Of a DNA stretch of 64,000 nucleotides, positions 46,785-57,649 are shown in pieces. Source of the DNA: Halicephalobus mephisto (taxonomy: Eukaryota > Nematoda > Chromadorea > Rhabditida > Panagrolaimidae). The notes under the pieces are model-generated. The model did not search any database and was not told the DNA's origin. It saw only the letters and a program-made list of their open reading frames with translations. Each line of letters begins with the position of its first letter. Positions within the stretch are counted from its first letter, which is position 1. The translations under genes and the position numbers were made by a program. Location: the NCBI GenBank assembly GCA_009193035.1, contig SWDT01000156.1, forward strand, positions 120,171-184,170. The letters are read 5' to 3'.

Positions 46785-47140
46785 TTCGACCTGAATTTCT
46801 AATTTGTTTTATGTATCCAGAATAGGAAATATTAATTTTTATCAATTCCTGAAGAAAGTGAAAAAAATTAATTTAATTTGAATACACAAAAAAAGCGTAA
46901 CTTTTGACTCGGTGAAAAATGCAAATCGTCATTATTATTTTTTAATTTTCGCCACAAATGCAAAATATTTATGAAAAATGTGATGATTTTGTTATATTTC
47001 GCAATTTTTACGGGACCAAAAAGTTACACTTTTTTTGTTTGTTCAAATTAAATTAATTTTTTTCACTTTCTTCAGGAATTGATAAAAATTAATATTTCCT
47101 ATTTTGGATACATAAAACAAATTAGAAATTCAAGTCGAAA
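46785..47140. mobile_element. Foldback element with nested MITE
   Basis: Outer inverted arms of about 95 bases (46785-46882 and 47043-47140) are nearly perfect complements. The left arm holds TTTGTTTTATGTATCCA and GGAAATATTAATTTTTATCA; the right arm holds their complements. Between them lies an inner, less perfect inverted element starting ACACAAAAAAAGCGTAAC and ending GTTACACTTTTTTTGT. The inner part is related to the element at 49.56 kb. Confidence 0.9.
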
Positions 47141-47469
47141 ATATTACTAATTATTATCACCAAAAATCGTTGAAAAATTAAAAGTTCATATTATGGTTTT
47201 TATGTGGACAAATTTTGACGAAGGATAAAAATGCATAATGAAGTTGATCTTTAAAATCAACAGAAAAATTTGAAAATTTTTTTCTGTAAACAAAAATTAA
47301 ATTAACTTTAAATCTTTTTTGAAGTATTTTACTATTTTTTGACTCATCATCAGAAAATTTTTCACATCATTATAAAAATTTAAAAACAAATATTATTTCG
47401 AAATTTTTTCGAGTGGAATTTTTGGAATATTCTAGAAAATCAAAAATTTAAAATCAAACATATCAATTC

Positions 47470-48414
47470 TACAAAGGTAAAGAAAAAGTTCGGACGTGTG
47501 GAAAAATCGGGATAAATTTTTTTTAAAAAAGAAAAAAAAGTTCAACGTTTTTAGCAGTGATTATAAAGCTGTTGTTAAAAGCTTTATAATGATACTAAAA
47601 TCATTTCTCAATATTCACTTTGGAAGAAATTATGAAAATTAAAACAAGCACAATGAGGTCATTGTTTTTTATTTGACTTGCATCTCAACATGCTTTGAAT
47701 TGACGAAAAAGTTTTTACCATTAAGTAAGCTTTTTACTAGCAAACGCAGCAGAGGCTTAGTCCCCAATATTTTCGCTGTTAATTCCATAGACAAGATCAT
47801 TCAGATGATTACGTATCCAAAACTTATGATGATTTAAAGTAGCATCACCTCCGATTAAGATATCTCGTTTATTTTTGTAAATTACAAGACTAATATTGCC
47901 CAAGAGTATATCCCACGATACGCTGTAAAACTTTAGACTTAACAGCACTTCACAATCTGAGATTCAAGTTTTCAACATAACTCTGCATCGACATATCATG
48001 CAGAGAAGACTGAAGACGGATAAAGACGGATCCCGAGAAATAGCGATCGATTTCAGTACATGGAAAAATAACCAGTGAATTTGCTGAACTTAAGCTTTAT
48101 GAATTTTGATGTCTGGGATACTTAGAGAGAAAAGTCTTCGCTATACTTTACAGGGGTTTGGACTTTCTCAAAACGGCTTGAGTAAAAGAATAAAACAAAA
48201 TTCCTCAAGGTAGGTCGCGTGCCACAGTAACTGCAGTACTGAAGAATCTGATAACTTTTAAAAAAGCAGAAGGTGACGGATCAGGAATCTAATATGATAT
48301 GGTATTAGGTCAGATATCTAGTTGTATTTTAGGATCTATCTTAAGAAGATTTAGTTTAGGGAAATTTTTCTTTCACTTTATAAACTCGCGTCCGAACTTT
48401 TTCCTCACCCTGTA
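47470..48414. mobile_element. Tc1/mariner-like DNA transposon remnant
   Basis: A 945-base block bounded by TA and imperfect inverted ends. Both ends contain GAAAAAGTTCGGACG, the left after TACAAAGGTAAA, the right (complement) after TACAGGGTGAG. The interior is GC-balanced but broken by stops; one minus-strand frame (47757-47948) contains YKNKRDILIGGDATLNHHKF. No DDE triad can be placed. The homologous site beside annexin copy 2 (about 51500) lacks the element and has a single TA. Confidence 0.75.
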
Positions 48415-48790
48415 ACATCACACCACTCAAAAAATTAAAATTTTAAAAATCATTATTGTAAAAAGCAGAAGTGGGAGTCGTTATGAAATTGTCCGAAAGC
48501 GAACTTTGCGTGAACCAAGGTAGGCCGGCTATGCGTCAACTTTGGTTTTGCACGACTGTTTCGTAATTTTTTATATAAATTCGTCATCAATATTTTGCAT
48601 ATCTGTAGACAGATACTCCTCCACAATATTTCTTCTTATTTATGACATTTATATCATTTCTTTTTTATATTAATTTTCTGGTAGTTAAATTAATTTAATA
48701 TCTCAGTTAAGTAAGAAAAATACTGATTTAAAAAAAGAATTTTAAAACCAACGCGAGTCGGAGGGAAAAATGTTATGTAGTCATTTTTTT
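48415..48790. other. Non-coding stretch
   Basis: It begins with sequence shared with about 51510 (ACCACTCAAAAAATTAAAAT), the far side of the transposon insertion, and continues without a recognisable gene. Confidence 0.5.
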
Positions 48791-48791
48791 A

Positions 48792-48972
48792 TACAGTATA
48801 ACTTGAATATAAGATACCCCCGCTATAGCATATCTCAGGTTATAGCATACGGTCTGAGTGAGTGAGTTTGGATAGTCTGTCTTCAAATTGACCTCCTCTA
48901 TAACATATCCTTTCTTATAAAATACGCTTTGCCCAGTCTCAAGGGGATATATTACATCCAAGTTTTACTGTA
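48792..48972. mobile_element. MITE of the TACAGTnGAACTTGGAT family, copy 2
   Basis: 181 bases, ends TACAGTATAACTTGAATATA and ACATCCAAGTTTTACTGTA. The interior has GGTTATAGCATACGGTCTGA and CTATAACATATCC. Only 48 bases separate it from copy 3. Confidence 0.88.
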
Positions 48973-49020
48973 TTTCGAAATTTCTAAACTCGAAATATTA
49001 CGAAATCTCTAAACTTGAAA

Positions 49021-49125
49021 TACAGTAGAAATTGGATATAAGATACCCCGCTATAACATATCCTTTCTTATAACATACGCTTTGCCCGGTCCCAAGGGAG
49101 TATCTTATATCCAAGTTCTACTGTA
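49021..49125. mobile_element. MITE of the TACAGTnGAACTTGGAT family, copy 3 (short)
   Basis: 105 bases, ends TACAGTAGAAATTGGATATA and ATATCCAAGTTCTACTGTA. The interior is shortened to TATAACATATCCTTTCTTAT, CATACGCTTTGCCCGGTCCC. Confidence 0.88.
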
Positions 49126-49279
49126 CCAAGTTTTATCAATGCAAGTGAGAAAAATTTTAGAAATAGAAAAAATTCATAAATGTTGTCTCGGGATGAAAAG
49201 TTCGAATTTCGATGTTGAATTCTGATCATCAACTTTAGTCATATATAACACAGGATTCTCTTCACAGTAGATAACAAAA

Positions 49280-49350
49280 TACAGTCGAACCTCGATTTAT
49301 GCATAAGATTCTCCGGTCCTTGAATATGGATTAATCGAGGTTAGACTATA
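49280..49350. mobile_element. Tiny palindromic element, pogo/Tigger-like ends
   Basis: 71 bases between TA dinucleotides. The ends are CAGTCGAACCTCGATTTATG and ATTAATCGAGGTTAGACT, and the interior CTCCGGTCC is short. The CAG...CTCGATTTA type of end is known for pogo-like elements; the assignment is by resemblance only. Confidence 0.65.
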
Positions 49351-49556
49351 TTAGAAAATGAGCATGGCAAATTTGAGATTTCAGAAAATTTGCAATGTAA
49401 CGAAAAGTGGTTGTAATTGAACGCAATAAATGCACTTTTTCATTACGGGAAAATTGGTTCAAGTACATTCATCGGTTTCAATGAAACTCTAATCTGTGAA
49501 GAATGTGGTCACAAACTTTTACGTTCAGATGTGATTGCCAATTATTTGTAAATTTC

Positions 49557-49717
49557 TATACACAAAAAAGAGCGAAACTTTTGGCTTTGTAAAAATTGTG
49601 AAATTTAACACAATCGTCACATTTTTCATGAATATTTGACATTTATGACGAAAATTAAAAAGTAATAATGGTGATTTGTATTTGTTACTGTGCCAAAAGT
49701 TACGCCCTTTTTTGTAT
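49557..49717. mobile_element. MITE related to the foldback core
   Basis: 161 bases with ends ACACAAAAAAGAGCGAAACT and AAAGTTACGCCCTTTTTTGT. Its interior resembles, in opposite orientation, the core of the 46.8-47.1 kb foldback (TCGTCATTATTATTTTTTAA versus its complement). It lacks the outer 95-base arms. Confidence 0.8.
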
Positions 49718-49988
49718 TTAGAAATGCATGTTGAAATGATTCCGTAATAATACTGATTTTCGTTTTTTACAATAATATGATACTAAATAATTCGTAAAAA
49801 ATGAATAGATGTATATAATTGCTCAATTGTTCAAGAATATTCGGCAGGGTAAAAATGACATCTCCTAGGAGCGAATGGCACATTATTTTGTTTGTCTAAG
49901 AAAATGGAAAAACTGTTAAATCTGAAAATTCACTATCAAAATTGACTTTTTTATTTCGATATTGTACTTTTCTCTAGCATCTTGAAAA

Positions 49989-52954
49989 TTAGTAAACTTG
50001 GATAATTTGAAGAAAAGAATTTAAGTGAGATGAACCACAGTAAATTGGTGAAGAAGTTAATTGTGTGCCTTTCACGAGAGCCAGAAGTCCTTCTTTGTAG
50101 GCTCCAGAGCAGTCTCCGGAAATGGTTTTCTCCAGAGAGGTCTTGTAGATTTGCTGATAGGAGTGCTGGATGTCACGGAGATCGATTTCAGATCGAGTAA
50201 CGATCAGTCGGATCAGATCGTTATCTCTAGTTCCCAAGCCTTTCATAGAGTTATGCAGTAACTCAGCAAAGTAAGCAGGACGATAACGGAGACTTTTAAC
50301 AACGGCCAAAAGCCCATCCTTAATATCTCCGCTAAATTCGCTTTCGATGGCTTTTTCAATTTCGTGATTGGTAACTTTTCTGTATTCATCGAAAACGAGT
50401 CTCAGCTGGTACATGTTCTGAGAAGCTAAGATTGCATTGAAACAACTTTCATCTGTTCCTAGACGTTGTTCCCCAGCTCGATAAAGATTACGAGCGTCTT
50501 GATTGGCCTTGAGTGGATCAGTGTAGTTGCTTTCATCACGGCCCCCAGCACAGAGCGAAACGAGTAATCGTTTAAAGTGGCCGCTAGTTTCTCCAATAAG
50601 ATCTCTTTCAAGATCCCGACCATACATTTGTTTATAAGCCATTTTGAGTTCCTGGATTTGAGCATTGGTTCGAGTGGTCATAATTTCGATCAAGACAGAT
50701 TCCTTGGTTCCGAGACCTGCCATGGCCTTGTAAAGTTGCATTGCATCGTATCTCGCTGGAGGCTCCATCAAGGCCAATATTAAGTCCTCAAAGTCTCCAG
50801 ACAGTTCAGATCTAAGTTCTTTGATGAGGTCCTTGCCGTACATGACCTTAAAGGCCTTAGCGATCTCCTGTCTTTGCCAGTTGCTACGAGTGCAAAGAAC
50901 AGAGACAACTTTACTGTTATTACATCCCAAGCCTTTCATCGCTTTTCGGAGAATTTCAGCATCGCCGTTGGGGTTAAAACCCGATACAGGACGGATCGAA
51001 GGATTGTTCCACATTTCAGGACCTAAAAAATTCCAAAAAATAATCAAATTCAAATAAAATTAATTTTTTCCACGTGTTAAATATCTCGTTAAATTAGTAT
51101 ATATAAAAACACTCGGAAAAAATCACTAAAAAATAAGGGACACTAGAATAAATAAAAATAAAAAAATCGATTCGCATTGTTTGTTTTCTTCAAAAATCTG
51201 CTTTTCACAAAAAAATTCGATAAAAATAATTTTTTCATGAAAAATGAAAAAATTCAAAAACCGGTATACCGGGTTAAAGGTCTATTTTGAAAATAAAAAA
51301 ATTCCGAAATTTCTTTCACAAACATAAGTGAATTAATATTGAATCATTTTTGAAAAATTTTATTGTTGGCTGACTCATCACCGAAAATTTTTCACATCAT
51401 TGTAAAAATTTAAAAACAAATATTATTTCGAAATTGTCTCAACTGGAATTTTTGGAATATTCTAGAAAATCAAAAATTTAAAATCAAACATATCAATTTT
51501 AAAAACATACTACTCAAAAAATTAAAATTTTAAAATTAAAAAATTTTTTTTAAATTTAAAAAATAAAAAATAAATTTTTCTTTAAAATTAAAAAATAAAA
51601 AATAAAATTTTTTAATTTAAAAATTATCAAAAAAAAGTCTCAAAATTAATTTCTAGAATATTCTAAAAATCTGCAAAATCGAATTTTAGATGTTAGTTAA
51701 GTATTCATCAGACTCTGGGAGACTTTAGAAGCTTTTGTGGTTATGAAAGGTTTCAGAATTTTCCACTGGATTCTGGAAATTTTTAGAAAATTCTAGAAGG
51801 CTACAGAAGCTTCTGGAAAAGTTTGTAGAATCTTAAAAAATTTCATAGAATTTTAAAAATTTTCAGAATCGTTTATGAATTTTTAGAAATTTTCGGAAAA
51901 CTTCAGATTTTTACGGAATTCTAAGAACTTTCAGAAGCTTCGGCAGAATTCCGAAAATTTCTAAAATCCTAAAATCCTTCGAAATCTTCTGTAAAATTTT
52001 CAAAGATCTCTAAGAACCTCCAGAAGCTCCTGTGAAAGTTTCAAAAATTCCGGAAGATTCTAGAAACTTCCACAGAATCCTAGTTTCAAATTTTCAAGAA
52101 TTCTGAAACCAACCATAAGCAGTGCGGTACTGTGGAGGAGCACTAGGAGCATTGGATTGCCCGACATTGGGGTACATAGGGTTATTATGGGGTTGATTCA
52201 TTCCGTGGCCCTGAGCCGGAGGCTGATTGCCGTAGGGGCCGTAATTTGGGGAAGACGAAGCGAATCCAAATCCCATTTCTGTCGATGGATAAGGAGCAGG
52301 ATTTGAGACAGGATAAGGATTATTATTTCCTGCAGAAAAGAAAATACTGTATTACAGATAATATCGGAGTTTTTTAAGTTTTTTGGAAAAAATCAAAACA
52401 AAAAAAAATAAAAACGAACCTGACGGAAAAGGTTGTGAAGGATAGCTCGGCTGAGGACCGGCTCCGTATTGTTGATAAGATTGCTGAGTAGGACTTCCAG
52501 AAGGGTAAGACTGATAAGACTGGGCTGGTGGAGGACCGTTATTGCCGCTGTAAGTTTGACCGTTGCCATAAACGCCGCCATAACCTTGATAAGCCTGGGG
52601 GGCTCCAGAAGGTCCACCATACCCGGGGCCTTGATTGGGATATCCTTGATTAGGGTAACTGGAACCTTGATTAGGGTAACTGGATCCTTGATTAGGGTAA
52701 CTGGAACCTTGATATGCAGATCCAGACCCTTGATTACCATATCCAGATCCAAATCCCTGATTACCGTATCCAGATCCTTGGTTACCGTATCCAGATCTCT
52801 GATCACCGTATCCAGATCCTTGGTTACCTTGTTTGTTTCCTTCTTGACGGGCATTTTGGATTTGACTAGCAACATTCTAAAAAATTTATTCACAACAATT
52901 TTATAAAAAATAACTTACGGCTAATCCGCCGATAATTGAATTCAAATTTGGCAT
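49989..52954 (-). CDS. Annexin with Gly/Tyr/Pro/Gln-rich N-terminus (A7/A11 type)
   Basis: Calcium- and phospholipid-binding protein with a disordered N-terminus. Exons 52954-52919, 52876-52420, 52329-52114 and 51022-49989 join in phase to 580 residues. Residues 1-236 are low complexity: repeats of GYGNQGSG and SSYPNQG, then PPPAQSYQSYPSGSP and NPMYPNVGQSNAPSAPP. Residues 238-560 are four annexin repeats with GLGTKES, LGTDES and GLGTRDN loops. Long GYP-rich leaders before the core are typical of annexins A7 and A11. The third donor (TATG, then GTTGGT) is weak; if unused, the leader ends 13 bases later in its own TGA as a free prion-like protein of 241 residues. Compared with copy 1 the core has a one-base insertion near its end that replaces NN-stop with 24 further residues. 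Confidence 0.75.
51290..52090. other. Intron between annexin leader and core copy 2
   Basis: The left part (to about 51540) is the paralogue of sequence beside copy 1 (ATATTCTAGAAAATCAAAAA, CAAACATATCAATT) and includes the empty transposon site near 51500. The rest is diverged TTCTAGAAGCTTC-type filler. Confidence 0.6.
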
Positions 52955-55045
52955 GATTACTGATGGGAAAATCGATCGAAAAATAAAAATTTCAAAATGT
53001 GTTTTCGGTGAAGAGAAAACGATTTTATACTTTTAGTCAGTATCTGTCTTTCGTAACCGTTGTGCGTCCTTGACAAACTAAAAATTTTTCGATGACGAAG
53101 ATCGTGAAGGACAAAACACTCAACAACCACCATGGGTACTCAGATCGAAGGTGGAGAATGAATCATCCCCCGGATATGAGTATTAAAATGACGTCAATTT
53201 CGAGTTATATTTCAATTAAAAAATCAAATGACGAAGGATTATAAAATCTTGAAATTCAAAAATTTCCTAATTTTTTTAAAAAATAAAAATAATTAATTTT
53301 ATTTACAAATTAAAATTTTTTAAATTTAAAAAAAAATTAATTTTATTTAAAAAATTAAAAATCACGTATCATTGAAGATTTTTTGATTGATTACATTCAA
53401 GAAAAAAATTTAAAAAACTTTCTGATCATTTATTAATTCGTCATCGTAACAAACGTTTACGAAAAATTCAATTTTATGACTAATATTCTTAAAAATTGAT
53501 ATTTTTGAAAATTAAAAATACATCTATAACAAAATTATTTAATTTGTGAAAATATTCTTTAAATAATTTTCTATCAAAAATGTTAAAATTACAAAAATCT
53601 TTATAAAAGTTCTAAAAACGAATATTAAAATTATAAAAATAGTTTTCAAAAAAAATCAATAAAAATATTAAATTTATAAAAACATTCTTCGAAAAAGTTT
53701 TAAATAAAAGTATTAACATTAAAAATAGTTTTCAAAAAAGATCTAAATAAAAATATTAAAATTATAAAAATATTTTTCGAAAAAGATCTAAATAAAAATA
53801 TTAAAATTATAAAAATATTTTCCAAAAAAGATTTAAATAAAAGTACTAAATCTACGATGATCTTTATCAAAGTTCCCAACGAGAATGTTGAATTTACGAA
53901 AATTTTTATGATAGTTTTTGACTAGAATGTTGGATTTATAAGAGTATTCTTTAAATAACTTTCTAACAAGAATATTGAAATTAAGGAAATTTTTACAAAT
54001 GTTTTTGGCTTAAATATTCGATTTATGAAGATTCTTAAGAAAATTTTTGACGAAAGTATTAAATTATAAAATTTCAATGAAAAATTAAAAATAAATTTTC
54101 TTTGACAAGTTTCGACGGATTTTCCGAAAATTATAAAATCAATCAAATCTGTTTTGACGACAGAGATTAAAGATTACCGATATTCCGAATAAACAACTAA
54201 TTTCTGTATTTTGAAATTTCGAAATTAAAAAGTTTATTTTTAATAAAATTATCAACATTTGGATCGAAAACTAAATTTTATAGAAATTGAAGATGATTTT
54301 ACTTAGGATAAAATTTTAAAAAACTAAATTAGATAATTTTGATTTCAATTTTTAAAACAAAAATAATTATTTATAAAATTTCCAGGTTTGAACTGATTTG
54401 AGTTCGAAAATCAAAGATTGCAAACCTTCCAGAAGTTCTTATGAAGTGTTTTAAGATTTCATAATCTCCAACTGGGTTTCAAAAAATTCTAAATTTTCTA
54501 AAAATTCTAAAATATTCAAAAATTTCTAAAATATTCAAAATTTCTAAAATATTCAAAAATTTCTAAAATTTCTAAAATATTCAAAAATTCTGAAAAATTC
54601 TAGAAGTTTTTATGAATTATTTGGAGATTTCGAAATCTTCTGTTAGATTCTGAATCCTTAGAATCTGATAAAAATTGGAAGTTTTCGAAATGATTTTTCA
54701 AGTTGCTATATAGTTTTGGAAAATTTGAATTTTTATGAAATTCCACTTTGATGTTTCGAAAATCGTAAAAAGTTGAAAATTATGAATAATAAAATTTCTT
54801 AATGTTTACTTTGAGAAAAAATAAGATCCGGAAAACAAAATATGAAGGAAATTTAACACGGAAAGAAGAATCAGACTTAGTTCTTGACCTTTTTGAAAGG
54901 ACGCAATCGAAATTGAAATGCCTCTAGGATTCGCGATCGGTCGATAAATCCTGAGAATTAACGTGGAAGTTTTCTGGATGGATACTACCTGGCGTTACTT
55001 CTTTTATCGGTCATTTTTCACTTGTTTTTGGTTTTTTACTCAGGA
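52955..55045. promoter_or_regulatory. Upstream region between divergent annexin and MAM genes
   Basis: 53040-53170 is GC-balanced and is a likely annexin promoter. 53500-53860 is a tandem repeat of AAATATTAAAATTATAAAAA. 54400-54720 is TTCTAAAATATTCAAAAATT filler. 54870-55045 is a likely MAM-gene promoter, ending in a TTTTTTACTCAG acceptor. Confidence 0.45.
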
Positions 55046-57429
55046 ATGAGTTACCTAAAATATTTATTTTACTTATTTTTGGTAATTTTTGATCTATATT
55101 CTATAGCATCAGGTAAGTTGTTTACTTTGTTAAAAGTCACAAAAATAAGAGTTAGTTTTTTAAAATACTTTGATGTAGAGTTTTGGGATTTTCTATGATT
55201 TAGGTAAAAAAGAAGAAGGAGAGAGAGAGTGAGAGTGAGGACAGAGCGAGTGAAGAAATAGAAAAGGAAAGAGAGCGAATGAAGAAATAGAAAAGGAAAG
55301 AGAGAGAGAGTAAAGAAAGAAAAGGAAAGAGAGAGAGAGTAAACGAGAGAGAGAGGACAGTGCGAATTGCTTTTTGTAGAAAGTTCCCTGATTTTCAAGA
55401 CTCGCCAGTTTTTCACTTTTATCATTTTCTCCTTCCACGCGCCAATTCAAAAATTCTGAAAAAATGTACTTTATTTCCTTTTAATTTTAACCTTTTAATA
55501 TTATAAAAAGTTGAAATAATTGTTGTTACAGATTGTCTCAACATGAATTTCTGAAATTTTGTAGAAACTAAAGCGGTGTAGGTGATAACCGTCATTTTGT
55601 GTAACGATTTCGAAATTTTCTAAAAATATTCTATGTAAATGGATCTGTAAACTTGTAGATTAGGATAACTAACTTTTTAATATTTTTGTAATTACTAATT
55701 ATGCACTACAGTACTTGTAGATGTTTGGAAAATTACAAAAATTGAAAATCGATTTTTTTAAATTTGGAAATTTTTGTTTTTTAAATTTAAAGATTTTTTG
55801 CATATGAAATTACAGGAACTGACTACAGTATTCTGGAAACAATACAGTCGAAAAGTGATTTGAATTGTGATTTCAACGAAGACTTCTGTAAATGGACGAA
55901 TATTGCTCTGCCTCCGGAAAATAAAAACAAATGGATTTTGAAAAATGACCCAAAAAATGAGTCTTTTATTTTTGCAAATTACAAAAAAGGATCTTTTTCA
56001 ACTTCATTGAAAAGTCCGTTTATTCCGCCTCATCTAACTCCGATTTTTATCAATTTAAAATTATTTTCTACCGGAAAACCAAAATTACGAATTTGTCAAA
56101 AATCATTAAATTTTAAAAATTCTACAAAATTCAAAAATTGTAAATTATTTTCAACTCAAGGTTCAAATTTCGAAAATTTTTTTTACGAAATCCAAGAAAC
56201 TTCTGATGAATCATCTCAGGTTTTTTTTATTTTTAAATTTTTCTGATTTTTAAATTTAGATAATATTGAGGGCGTTTTTCGAAAACGAAGACGACAGTAT
56301 AGGCCTGCTGTCGATTGAAGTTGTTGAAAATTTTAATTTTCGACAAAAAAGAAACAAAATTGAAGTGATCACTTTTGACGAATGGCGGAAAATGAAAAAT
56401 GAGAGCGATCAAGTGCCATCGAATGCGAAATCCAAAGTTCTCCTAGTGGTTTCTAAAAGCATTGAAAATTCCTCTGAATCTTTCAGTACTTCTACAGTAC
56501 CTAGTTCGACAATCCCAGAAGGCGAGGAAGAATGCAAAGAAGCTTTTTGTGTTGAAGAATCTTCGGAAAATCTGGATAACCTTGAATCAAAGGACGAAAA
56601 TGTAACAACTACAGTATCTTCGAAATCAGAAGACCCCAAAGAAGCCATGGCTAACCTGGCCCAGTGGATTCAGATCCTTCGAAATTTAGCCCCTATATTG
56701 CCTGTGATTCCGTCGTTGATTAATTCACTCAAAAACGGAGAAAATCCACCAACTTCTTCGGCGATAAATAAATTCCCCGGAGGCGGTTTCGACCCTACAA
56801 TGCCTTCTGGAGAGCAAATTTTCAATTGGAAAAACTTCAACGAAAAACGACTTTCTCCGATCTCTACAGTAGCCCCGATTGTTCAGAAGTCGTCTCAAGA
56901 CAGAATTCCGAATTTCGAAGCCCCGATAAAAAATTCGAAAAATCTCCAGAATCTGAATCTCTCGTCCTTGACGGTGAATGAATTAAAGACTTTGGAATCC
57001 ATTCACAAAAAAATTTTTCCTATAAATCAAAAATCAGAAAAAAAGAAAATTAAGAAAACGAATTTCGGAGAATCGAAACACAGGATTCAAGGAATTCCGA
57101 AAATCAAATCTATGACTTCTAGCTCCACAAGCTCCACTACAGACTCCCCCGTTGTGATTTTCGAAAAACCTAAACAAATTACAAAAGTTAATTCTGAAGC
57201 CAATCCTGACATTTCGAAACAATTCCGATACTTGACTCCGGAAATGATCAGAGAACTCAACATGATCTCGAATTTGCCGGATTTGGAGCCGTTGACAGAA
57301 GGTTTGGATTTGTCCCTTCTGAATAAACCTGGAGGATTCGCGATTCTAAAGCAGCAATTCCTACAGCGGTTATTCCAGAGAATTCCTTTGAGAACTGAGG
57401 ATTCTGATTTACTACTTTCATCGAAATGA
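55046..57429 (+). CDS. Secreted MAM-domain protein
   Basis: Extracellular or cuticle-associated protein of unknown role. Exons 55046-55112, 55816-56219 and 56260-57429 join in phase to 546 residues. TACTCAG three bases before the ATG suggests trans-splicing. A signal peptide is present (MSYLKYLFYLFLVIFDLYSI). A MAM-type domain covers about 35-175: LNCDFNEDFCKWTN is the usual opening, followed by four further cysteine-region positions (RICQKS, NCKLFS) and the closing DSIGLLSIEVV. RQKR at about 184 is a furin-type cleavage site right after the domain. The remaining 360 residues are Ser/Thr/Pro/Lys-rich and probably disordered (SSTSSTTDSP), with a short hydrophobic stretch (LAPILPVIPSLI). Confidence 0.75.
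55195..55458 (-). repeat. Dispersed repeat R1, copy 4 (expanded)
   Basis: R1 inverted in intron 1 of the MAM gene. Its purine tract is enlarged to about 150 bases by repeats of AGAAAGAAAAGGAAAGAGAG. The right end reads CGCGCCAATTCAAAAATTC as in the other copies. Confidence 0.88.
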
Positions 57430-57640
57430 TTTTTATAAATCGAAAAAAATAAAAACGATTAATATTGATGTATTTATTTAACACATAAAGACCCGGTTGT
57501 GACAAATATAGCTTATTCTAAATTTTCGAAATTCTGAATCAAATGGCTTATAACATTTTGGAATTCAGTAATAAAAATGAAAATTCCTGAATTCATGTTC
57601 TTTCAATTCTTCATTTTTATTTTCTGGAATTTTTGACAGA
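57430..57640. other. 3' region of MAM gene
   Basis: An AAAAATAAA signal follows the stop within 25 bases. No gene seen. Confidence 0.5.
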
Positions 57641-57649
57641 TTTGAAACA

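Noticed and set aside
48773..48961. Minus-strand 62-codon frame
   Set aside because: Lies inside a MITE and ends at its terminus.
52393..52906. Long open frames on both strands across the annexin leader
   Set aside because: Shadow frames of the repetitive Gly/Tyr/Gln-coding exon; the minus frame with GYGNQGSG repeats fits splice sites and phase, these do not.
55069..55425. Minus-strand frame rich in Ser, Leu, Phe
   Set aside because: Translation of the expanded purine tract of repeat R1.
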